Positions 1 to 6,374 of a stretch of DNA of 45,232 nucleotides are shown here, in pieces (position 1 is the first letter of the stretch; every line of letters starts with the position of its first letter). Where the stretch lies: positions 1 to 45,232 of the forward strand of contig JANWXI010000014.1 of the NCBI GenBank assembly GCA_025057415.1, written 5' to 3'. This DNA is from Chitinophagales bacterium (GTDB lineage Bacteria > Bacteroidota > Bacteroidia > Chitinophagales > LD1). The notes below the pieces were generated by a model. It was not told the origin of the DNA. It was given only the letters and a program-made list of their open reading frames with translations, and searched no databases. Both the position numbers and the translations under genes were made by a program.

Positions 1-60
1 TGTGTGTTTTTTTTTTTTTTCTTTTGTGGGGGGGGGGGGCCCGGGGGCCCCCCGCCCCGT
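1..60. other. Homopolymer and G/C-palindromic low-complexity edge
   Basis: A TG stretch is followed by a run of about 14 T, then a run of about a dozen G, then alternating short C and G blocks. Nothing else in the window looks like this. It may be a genuine low-complexity tract, but long homopolymers followed by G/C palindromes at an extreme end are also typical of an assembly-edge artefact. No gene or promoter is visible here. Confidence 0.6.
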
Positions 61-164
61 GACATTCACTTATCATATTGTATTTATTCTTAATGCAAAA
101 CTACACAGCAACATCTGCATACTGTGCTGCTTTGTGTAACACAAGGGCTGCCGGGGCGCTTGCC

Positions 165-325
165 CGGGTGAGGGATGCGAAGGGCGCGAGCGCAGCGAAG
201 CGGCCGCGCCCGCACCATTGAAAAAAAACGATGCGCGGGCGCGGCGGAAGCGCAAGCGCACCCCGTAGCAAGCCCGACCCCGCTGCTGTGCGTAGCCCTG
301 CGGAGCGCAGCAGCGGGGGCACCCC
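165..325 (+). repeat. GC-rich structured intergenic repeat, copy A
   Basis: First of five copies. It opens with CGGGTGAGGGATGCG and closes with GGGGGCACCCC. Internal stems: GGGCGCG 182-188 with CGCGCCC 205-211; a competing perfect 11-bp stem, GCCGCGCCCGC 203-213 with GCGGGCGCGGC 235-245; and a distal perfect 11-bp stem, CCCCGCTGCTG 278-288 with CAGCAGCGGGG 308-318. The first two stems share bases 205-211, so they cannot form together. It lies beyond the 3' end of the tryptophan dioxygenase gene and is far more GC-rich than its flanks. ORFs across it are not conserved in frame between copies, so it is read as non-coding. Confidence 0.88.
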
Positions 326-548
326 ATAAAAACTGAATAGACGATTAATTGTATGATACTGATTAAAATTTTTGAAGTAAAAAACAGTTGATGACATCCA
401 CACAGATGAGAAAGTTAACCTGAAAGTAGTAGATATTGATACGTTTGCCTGAAAATGTGGCTGTACTGTTATCTATCGTCTCACCATCATCTTCGTGAAG
501 CGTTCACAACGGAAAGGGGCGTACTCAAGTGTGGTGTTAGCGCGGGCG

Positions 549-577
549 AAAAACACTCAGAAAAGTGTAGTGTTTTT
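549..577 (-). terminator. Probable intrinsic terminator of tryptophan dioxygenase
   Basis: AAAAACACT (549-557) pairs perfectly with AGTGTTTTT (569-577) across an 11-nt loop, giving a U-tract on either strand. It lies about 50 nt after the stop codon of the minus-strand dioxygenase gene. The rest of 326-548 is AT-rich and shows nothing I can support. Confidence 0.6.
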
Positions 578-626
578 GTGCTGTGCGGTGATGTTTCGAA
601 TGACGTTTGCTGGATGTTTTACGCTG

Positions 627-1658
627 TCAGGTTTCAAAACCCAACCTCCTGCACAATTCGGGCGAAAGTGCCGGCAGTTTACCGCGCTCAATCATGAAAG
701 AGGTAAGGGCGGCAAATTCCTTAAAGATATAATGGCTTTGAAGGGCTCCGAAGAGGTAATCTTTACCTGTACTGCCTCCTGTGCCGGTGCGGGTGCCAAT
801 CATGCGGTGTACCATATTCAAATGGCGGTAGCGCCAGTTAGAAAGCGTGTTGTCTATCTCCAACAGATTGTTGATGAGCTGGAACGGTAATTGAAATAAG
901 GGATAGTCGCGGTACAGTAAGATGAACAATGCAGCGCGACGGGCGCGGGGAGTCATCCCATAATCTGCCGATGCGTTTTCGCTCATCACGAGCAAATCAA
1001 ACTGCTCTAAATTGTAACTTTCTTCGGGCATTAAGCTCGATGCGTAAAGCGCCCGGTATGTTTGCCAAAAAGGATGCGCTGCGCCGGCGCCCCATCCTTG
1101 GGGCCAGAGCGAAGGTTCGTCAAAAAAAGGCATGCGTTCTAACCATTCATTCACCAATTGCCGAAGAGATTTGGTGTTTTCGATTTGCTCAATGCGTTGT
1201 TTGTCTTCGGGCCTCAACTGACTGGTATAGTATTCTTTGCCGTAGCGCTGGTGCATGCGCAAACCCAGCAAGGCCTCCAGCTCTTTAAACTGCACACTCT
1301 GAAAACCCGAAGCAGGACGCAGCCGGTTGCGGAAGTCCAAAAAATCCAGCGGGGTCATGGTTTCGAGTATGTCTATTTGATGTACCAGCACATCCAGTAT
1401 TACTACCACCCGATTGAGACGGTGATTGATGATGAACAAATCGGGTGAGTTATCGCTGATGGTCGGCTTACTCAGCAATTCCATTACTGATTTCACTTCA
1501 TACAGTATTTGCTTAAACCACAACTCGTAACTTTGGTGTATTACGATAAACAACATTTCATCATGTGCGTGTTCTCCCGCTTTGTCGCTTTCAAGAGTTT
1601 GCGCCTGTAAGATTTTATCTAACTGGAGGTAATCGCTGTAATAAATTCCGTTGCTCAT
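627..1658 (-). CDS. kynA: Tryptophan 2,3-dioxygenase
   Basis: Haem enzyme that opens the indole ring of L-tryptophan to N-formylkynurenine, the first step of the kynurenine pathway; cytoplasmic. Family signatures are clear: IHQSYELWFKQ near residue 41 with the active-site His, FRNRLRPASGFQS with the substrate-carboxylate Arg, RHLNMVHRMIGT carrying the proximal haem His, and GTGGSTGKDYL near the C-terminus. I chose the ATG at 1658 (343 aa). A GTG nine codons upstream is possible, but homologous N-termini start close to the GIYYSDYL segment. No other kynurenine or NAD-synthesis gene is nearby, so pathway partners must lie elsewhere. A hairpin terminator follows at 549-577. Confidence 0.96.
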   Translation of the reverse strand: MSNGIYYSDYLQLDKILQAQTLESDKAGEHAHDEMLFIVIHQSYELWFKQILYEVKSVMELLSKPTISDNSPDLFIINHRLNRVVVILDVLVHQIDILETMTPLDFLDFRNRLRPASGFQSVQFKELEALLGLRMHQRYGKEYYTSQLRPEDKQRIEQIENTKSLRQLVNEWLERMPFFDEPSLWPQGWGAGAAHPFWQTYRALYASSLMPEESYNLEQFDLLVMSENASADYGMTPRARRAALFILLYRDYPLFQLPFQLINNLLEIDNTLSNWRYRHLNMVHRMIGTRTGTGGSTGKDYLFGALQSHYIFKEFAALTSFMIERGKLPALSPELCRRLGFET

Positions 1659-1813
1659 CTTGCAATTTTCAGGCGAATATGCCACACATTTTGCAGATGT
1701 GGTTTGATTTTCATCACCTCAGGTAAATTCTCTAAAATTTTATGCAGCCGGTAACACTACAAATACAGCGCCCTGCCCATGGCAGAATCAGGACAATTAT
1801 TACATTTACCCAA

Positions 1814-1821
1814 TAAATTTA
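1814..1821 (+). promoter_or_regulatory. -7 promoter box (TAAATTTA), leaderless type
   Basis: Matches the Bacteroidota -7 consensus TAnnTTTG except at the last base and ends 5 nt before the ATG at 1827. It favours that start over the in-frame ATG at 1779. No convincing -33 box. Confidence 0.45.
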
Positions 1822-1826
1822 ATCAG

Positions 1827-3239
1827 ATGAAAAAGTTACTCGCTTCGTTTGCCGCAGTCCTGATTGTAATAGTATATATTACCTCTTGCAAAAAGAAAGA
1901 CAATGACGATATACCCGACCCCTGCCCCACACCGCCTTGTGACACACCTTATGTGCAAAACACTCCTTGGCCTAAGTGGGTATTTCAGCACTGGGTGTGG
2001 GAGGATGAAGGTACTACCGCCAGCGCACGGGCGCTGGTGGATGATTACCTGGCGCACAATATTCCCGTAGCCGCCATTGTCATTGACAGTCCCTGGGAAA
2101 CGTGCTACAACACTTTTGAATGGGACAGCACCCTTTACCCCAATGCCAAACAGATGATAGATTACTTCCACAGTAAAAACATCAAAGTGCTGATGTGGAT
2201 TACCGGTGTTATCAACGTTGATTGCCAACCCTTGTACGATTATGCCAAATCACATAATTACTTTCTGAAAAACAGCGCTAACGACCCCAATCCTAAAGTG
2301 GTAAGCTGGTGGAAGGGAGATGGCAGTTTAATTGACTTTCACAATCCACAGGCAGTGGCCTGGTGGAAAGGGCTTATGGACAAAGTATTGGATATGGGTA
2401 TTGACGGTTGGAAATGCGATGGAGCTGACTTTTACGCTTTCCCGCAGGCATACTCACCCGGGAAAGGCGGCATGGTGACGCGTCTGGAACATTCGCATGC
2501 GTACTATCGCCTGTTTCACGACTACACACGGCAAAAGCGCGGCATCAGTACTGCCATCATGAGCCGCCCGATTGACAACTACAACCTCGGTGACTTTGGC
2601 GGTGATTTGGCGGCATTCTCTCCCAAAGACATTGGCTGGAGTTGCTGGGTAGGAGACCAGGATGCCACTTTTGCCGGCCTGAAAGCCGCGCTGAACAACA
2701 TGTACTGGAGTTCTGTATATCCGTATCTGATTTTTGGCTCAGACATTGGCGGTTATCGCGAAGACAACTCCTCGCCACCGCACTTCCGCACCAAACGCCT
2801 CTTTATCCGGTGGGCCCAGTTGGGCGCTTTTTCGGGTTTAATGGAAAACGGGGGAGGTGGCGAACACCGCCCGTGGATGTTTGATGCGCAAACAGACGAC
2901 ATTTATCGCAAATTAGTTGTGATGCGCGAAAAATACCTTGTTGGGTACCTGCTGGAGCAATCAGTAGCGGCCAACAACGCCGGTAAGAGTTTGATGACTT
3001 TTCTGGATAAAAGTAAATACTCTTACCTGTTGGGTACCGATATTTTTGTAACACCTATTTTAGATGATTTCGGTACGGTGACGATTAATTTCCCTGCCGG
3101 AAATGACAAGTGGGTGTATCTGTACGACAAAACAAAGGTGTATGACGGAGGCACTTCAATTACCAAGACATTCCCGATTGATGAGTTTCCGGTATTTGTG
3201 CGGCAGGGAACACCACTGGCAAACGTAATAACTCCTTAG
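1827..3239 (+). CDS. GH31 family alpha-glycosidase, lipoprotein
   Basis: Predicted retaining alpha-glycosidase (GH31, alpha-glucosidase/xylosidase superfamily) anchored as a lipoprotein. From the ATG at 1827 it is 470 aa, with a hydrophobic signal ending in a lipobox (ITSC, Cys21). The (beta/alpha)8 barrel follows almost at once: PWPKWVFQHWVW, VIDSPWETCYNTFEWD, VLMWITGVIN, then GIDGWKCDGAD with the nucleophile Asp (about 198). WVGDQDATF carries the likely acid/base Asp (about 277), and LIFGSDIGGY follows. The usual N-terminal mutarotase-like beta-sandwich of GH31 enzymes is missing, so substrate is not predictable. The next gene starts 12 nt downstream and is probably co-transcribed. An in-frame ATG at 1779 would put 16 extra residues before the signal peptide and is disfavoured. 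Confidence 0.9.
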   Translation: MKKLLASFAAVLIVIVYITSCKKKDNDDIPDPCPTPPCDTPYVQNTPWPKWVFQHWVWEDEGTTASARALVDDYLAHNIPVAAIVIDSPWETCYNTFEWDSTLYPNAKQMIDYFHSKNIKVLMWITGVINVDCQPLYDYAKSHNYFLKNSANDPNPKVVSWWKGDGSLIDFHNPQAVAWWKGLMDKVLDMGIDGWKCDGADFYAFPQAYSPGKGGMVTRLEHSHAYYRLFHDYTRQKRGISTAIMSRPIDNYNLGDFGGDLAAFSPKDIGWSCWVGDQDATFAGLKAALNNMYWSSVYPYLIFGSDIGGYREDNSSPPHFRTKRLFIRWAQLGAFSGLMENGGGGEHRPWMFDAQTDDIYRKLVVMREKYLVGYLLEQSVAANNAGKSLMTFLDKSKYSYLLGTDIFVTPILDDFGTVTINFPAGNDKWVYLYDKTKVYDGGTSITKTFPIDEFPVFVRQGTPLANVITP

Positions 3240-3251
3240 TGTAAACCGGGC

Positions 3252-4019
3252 ATGCGCGTCACATTTTTGGGAACGGGCACATCGGGCGGTGTGCCGCTTA
3301 TCGGGTGTCGCTGTGAGGTGTGCCTTTCAACCGATCCGCGCGATAAACGACTGCGCACCTCGATAATGATAGAAGAAGAGGACCTGCGCATTGTGGTGGA
3401 TTGTGGTCCCGATTTTCGTCAGCAGATGTTACGGACGGGAGTGGACCGATTGGATGCCATCCTGTTTACCCATGCACACAAAGATCACACAGGCGGTATA
3501 GACGATATTCGTTCCTTCAACTTTATTATGGGCAAGCCCCTCGATTTTTACTGTGACTATGCTACTGAACTCGGCATCAAGGAGCAATATGCTTATGCCT
3601 TCAGCGAAACCGACTATCCCTATTTACCCAAAATGACTTTTCACCGCATAGATGACGAGCATACGTTTTACATCCGCCACCTCGCTATTACCCCCATACG
3701 CGTAATGCACGGGCCGATGCCTGTGCTGGGTTTCCGTTTTGGCGAAAAATTTACTTATATCACTGATGCCAAAACAATAACGCCTGAGGAGCGCCGTAAA
3801 ATAACAGGCACAAAAATACTTGTGCTCAATGCCCTGCGCGAAACCGAACACTACTCACACTTTACTATCCGGCAAGCCATAGAAATAGTGGAGGACATTC
3901 GTCCTGAAACCTGTTACTTCATTCACATGAGTCATCAGTTTGGTCTGCACGCGCAAATGGAAAAGAAACTTCCGCCAAACATTAAAATTTCTTATGATGG
4001 GTTGCAAATCCTTATCTGA
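3252..4019 (+). CDS. MBL-fold hydrolase, PhnP-like phosphodiesterase family
   Basis: Metallo-beta-lactamase-fold hydrolase of the PhnP-like group (phosphoribosyl 1,2-cyclic phosphate phosphodiesterase and relatives). The N-terminus GTGTSGGVPLIGCRCEVC has the family's structural zinc loop (Cys19, Cys21, Cys24), and FTHAHKDHTGG (His74, His76, Asp78, His79) is the dinuclear metal site. Later HGPMPVLGFRFG and FIHMSHQFGLH supply further ligands. At 255 aa the length is normal and no signal peptide is present, so it is cytosolic. No phosphonate-use genes are nearby, so a general cyclic-phosphate or nuclease-like role is as likely as a C-P lyase role. Its end faces the glycosyltransferase gene 8 nt away. 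Confidence 0.88.
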   Translation: MRVTFLGTGTSGGVPLIGCRCEVCLSTDPRDKRLRTSIMIEEEDLRIVVDCGPDFRQQMLRTGVDRLDAILFTHAHKDHTGGIDDIRSFNFIMGKPLDFYCDYATELGIKEQYAYAFSETDYPYLPKMTFHRIDDEHTFYIRHLAITPIRVMHGPMPVLGFRFGEKFTYITDAKTITPEERRKITGTKILVLNALRETEHYSHFTIRQAIEIVEDIRPETCYFIHMSHQFGLHAQMEKKLPPNIKISYDGLQILI

Positions 4020-4027
4020 ACATCGGG

Positions 4028-4780
4028 TTACATCTTCTCGGCATATTTATACTTTAAGTAGGTATATTGATAAGCGTACATGCCCATCAACCAACCCACT
4101 TTACCGTCTCTCCAGGCGCCTTTGAATAAGTACCATTTAAACCACGCAGCCACCGGACTGACAATTCTTTTGTACCAACTCCGGTTTTTGTGGCGGCTTA
4201 CTATTTCGGCTGCCGATAAGCGTGCATAACGGTGCAACTTGTGTTGCATTTCCCATTTTGTATTGAAGGTGTAATGATAAATCGGTTCCTCAATGCGTTG
4301 TGCGTTGCGCTGGCCATGGGGAGTTTCGTGTACGATTGCGCTGCGTTCATCAAACTTTACTACCTGCCGGTTGAGCAGGCGCACCGGATAATCGGGGCAA
4401 ACTACCGGGTAGCATACGTGAACTTTTTTACCCAATACAAACCATTCTCTGCGTATTTCGTAGCAATCAGCCGTAAAGCCGGCAGCTTTCAGTTTTTTGA
4501 TTTTCTCTATAAGTTCATCAGAGGGTACTTCATCGCTGTCAAAAAACAATACATGGTCGTAACGACACTTTGCCTGAGCAAAGGCACGTTGCTCGCGGTA
4601 ATTATCAAAAGAGCGATATAGAATGCGACATCCGAACTCTTTGCCAATCTTGTAGGTGTCGTCTGCGCTCCCGCTGTCAACCAGCAGTATTTCATCTGCC
4701 ACCTTGGCGACCTGTTGTAAAATGGCTGGCAGGTGTTTTTCGCTGTTGTAAGTCAGTATATAGCAAGAGAGGTATTGCAT
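4028..4780 (-). CDS. Family 2 glycosyltransferase (WaaE/KdtX-like)
   Basis: GT2 inverting glycosyltransferase of 250 aa. It begins with the GT-A nucleotide-binding strand (SCYILTYNSEKHL), continues with ILLVDSGSADDT (residues 31-42), and has the metal-binding DSD at 81-83 in FFDSDEVPSDEL. The order of motifs and the HETPHG and IYHYTFNT segments resemble LPS-core beta-glucosyltransferases of the WaaE type. The C-terminus is basic and aromatic and probably peripheral to the membrane. A role in envelope polysaccharide or LPS core is inferred from family only. It follows the TSUP gene with a 4-nt gap, so the two are probably co-transcribed, although no functional link is evident. Confidence 0.88.
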   Translation of the reverse strand: MQYLSCYILTYNSEKHLPAILQQVAKVADEILLVDSGSADDTYKIGKEFGCRILYRSFDNYREQRAFAQAKCRYDHVLFFDSDEVPSDELIEKIKKLKAAGFTADCYEIRREWFVLGKKVHVCYPVVCPDYPVRLLNRQVVKFDERSAIVHETPHGQRNAQRIEEPIYHYTFNTKWEMQHKLHRYARLSAAEIVSRHKNRSWYKRIVSPVAAWFKWYLFKGAWRDGKVGWLMGMYAYQYTYLKYKYAEKM

Positions 4781-4784
4781 GGTA

Positions 4785-5537
4785 TTACTTCCCGAACCAA
4801 AGGTATGCAGCCATGGCTATAATCAGCAGTACAATCACACGTTTAATCCACACTTCTTCGGCACGGATGCTCCATTTTACGCCCACGTATGCACCTGCCC
4901 CCATGGCGGCAGCCATCAACAACCCATGCAGCCACAGTACGTGACCTTTCCATAAAAATACAGCCAGCGCCGCAAGGGTGTAAATCAACATGATTACCGA
5001 TTTGAAATAGTTTGTTTTCAGTATGTCGAAACGATGAATGAGCATGCAACCCGCCATTAAAAAGAAGCCCGTACCCGCCTGGATAAATCCTCCGTAAACC
5101 CCTATAAAAAAATAAACTACCGCACCGAGTAACTTGTACTTTAAATCGGTGCGCTCATGGTGTTGTTGTTTGTATTTTAATGGATTGGTGATGGTGATAA
5201 TCAAAAACATCACCATTACTACCGATAGTATTTTTGTAAAAAGCTCATCGGAGATTTGCAACGAGAACCACGCACCCAACATTGCGCCCGGTACTGTAGC
5301 TGCGCTCAGCCAAAATACATAAGGATCATGCGCTATGCCGTTCTGGCGAAAAGTAAGTGTTGAAGAGAAATTTTGTGCCAGTATAGCAATCCGGTTTGTA
5401 GCATTGGCCTCGGCTGGTGTAAGTCCGGCAAACATGAATGCCGGGAGCGTGAATAGAGAACCCGCAGCCGAAACGGCATTCGTAAATCCGCCAGCAAAGC
5501 CCGCCGCTAATACAATCAATACACTCGTAATATCCAT
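4785..5537 (-). CDS. TSUP family (TauE/SafE-like) membrane transporter
   Basis: About eight hydrophobic segments in 250 aa, with the TSUP hallmark GGFTNAVSAAGSLFTLPAF at the N-terminus and a second half-repeat, GVYGGFIQAGTGFFLMA, around the middle. The family exports or imports small organic or sulfur anions such as sulfite and sulfoacetate; the substrate here is unknown. The ATG at 5537 begins MDITSVLIVLAAGF and is preferred. A longer in-frame reading up to 5633 would add 32 Cys/His-rich residues with no membrane character. A -7-like box (TATTCTTG, minus strand 5552-5545) lies 7 nt upstream of this start. The glycosyltransferase gene follows 4 nt after. Confidence 0.9.
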   Translation of the reverse strand: MDITSVLIVLAAGFAGGFTNAVSAAGSLFTLPAFMFAGLTPAEANATNRIAILAQNFSSTLTFRQNGIAHDPYVFWLSAATVPGAMLGAWFSLQISDELFTKILSVVMVMFLIITITNPLKYKQQHHERTDLKYKLLGAVVYFFIGVYGGFIQAGTGFFLMAGCMLIHRFDILKTNYFKSVIMLIYTLAALAVFLWKGHVLWLHGLLMAAAMGAGAYVGVKWSIRAEEVWIKRVIVLLIIAMAAYLWFGK

Positions 5538-5681
5538 GCGGGTGCAAGAATATGACAATCGTTTCAAATCGTGGTCATGTTCAAATACCGGCTGTACGTT
5601 TAACTGCTCACAACAAGTTCTGGTAAGGTACAAATAAATTGTTAAACCAACCTGATAATCAGAGAGGGCATACGATATTGC

Positions 5682-5689
5682 TATTTTTG
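5682..5689 (+). promoter_or_regulatory. -7 promoter box (TATTTTTG), leaderless type
   Basis: Exact match to TAnnTTTG ending 5 nt before the ATG at 5695, which predicts transcription starting at or next to the start codon. A -33 TTTG at the usual distance is not clear. Confidence 0.55.
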
Positions 5690-5694
5690 CCGGG

Positions 5695-6360
5695 ATGGGT
5701 GAGCGTACCGCATTACTTCTGGGTGCAACCGGCCTTACGGGCCAGGCATGTCTGCAATTGCTGCTTGAATGTAGCGCTTATAATAAGGTGATAACCATTA
5801 CGCGCCGTCCCCTGTATATGCGTGAGCCCAAACACCGGAACATCGTCATTGATTTTAGCGATATTGAAAACACTTTTCCTGTCTGTAAACCCGATGACGT
5901 GTACTGCACGCTCGGCACCACGATGGCGCAGGCGCGGTCGCGCGAAAAATTTTATGAAACAGATTTTCATATTCCCCTGCGCATAGCCCGCGTTACACTA
6001 CAGCAGGGTGCTAAGCGTTTCATATTATGTTCAGCGACTGGCGCTAGTCCTCGTTCTATGTTTTTTTACAACCGTGTAAAAGGTGAACTGGAACAGTCCT
6101 TGCAGCAATTGCCCTTTGAAGCCATCCACATATTTCGTCCATCACTGCTCCTCGGCAAACGTACCGAAAAACGCACGGGAGAGAGAGTTGCGCAATTACT
6201 GCTGCCGAAGGTAAGTTTTTTGTTAAAGGGTCCTCTGAAACGGTACCGGGGCACTCCTGTCTCAGAGCTGGCACAAAAAATGGTTAGTGCAGGAATAAGT
6301 GACCTATCAGGTATTCACATTTATGAAAACGAAAGAATTATCCATTACGATAACAATTAA
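5695..6360 (+). CDS. HTATIP2/TIP30-like NAD(P)-binding reductase
   Basis: Atypical short-chain dehydrogenase of 221 aa. The Rossmann dinucleotide motif GATGLTG is at residues 10-16, a YCTLGTTMAQARSREKF block is near 70-86, and the catalytic-type YxxxK is Tyr125-Lys129 (YNRVKGELE). The pattern matches the HTATIP2-like subgroup of NAD(P)H-binding proteins common in Bacteroidota, whose physiological substrates are mostly unknown. No signal peptide, so cytosolic. It is followed 14 nt later by the CapA-like gene, but that gene has its own -7 box overlapping the stop region, so the pair may be only partly co-transcribed. Confidence 0.85.
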   Translation: MGERTALLLGATGLTGQACLQLLLECSAYNKVITITRRPLYMREPKHRNIVIDFSDIENTFPVCKPDDVYCTLGTTMAQARSREKFYETDFHIPLRIARVTLQQGAKRFILCSATGASPRSMFFYNRVKGELEQSLQQLPFEAIHIFRPSLLLGKRTEKRTGERVAQLLLPKVSFLLKGPLKRYRGTPVSELAQKMVSAGISDLSGIHIYENERIIHYDNN

Positions 6361-6365
6361 TTTTG
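6358..6365 (+). promoter_or_regulatory. -7 promoter box (TAATTTTG) of the CapA-like gene
   Basis: Exact TAnnTTTG match overlapping the stop codon of the preceding reductase and ending 9 nt before the ATG at 6375. It would give a leader of only a few nucleotides. Confidence 0.45.
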
Positions 6366-6374
6366 CCCGCGGTA

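Noticed and set aside
278-325. Distal hairpin of the repeat as an intrinsic terminator
   Set aside because: In copies A, C and E it is followed by A-rich, not T-rich, sequence on the same strand, and no U-tract follows on the other strand either.
73-403. Short ORFs across repeat copy A, and similar ones in B, C, D and E, starting with a GCPRC-like N-terminus
   Set aside because: The same start (MGCPRC) appears in A, D and E, but the frame shifts between copies at the variable hairpin loops (the ends read SLRSRPSHPSP in one copy and FAALAPYASLTR in another). This is the shadow of a structured non-coding repeat, not a conserved protein.
455-890. Plus-strand ORFs at 455-697 and 495-890
   Set aside because: They overlap the terminator and the well-supported antisense tryptophan dioxygenase, with no family similarity or promoter.
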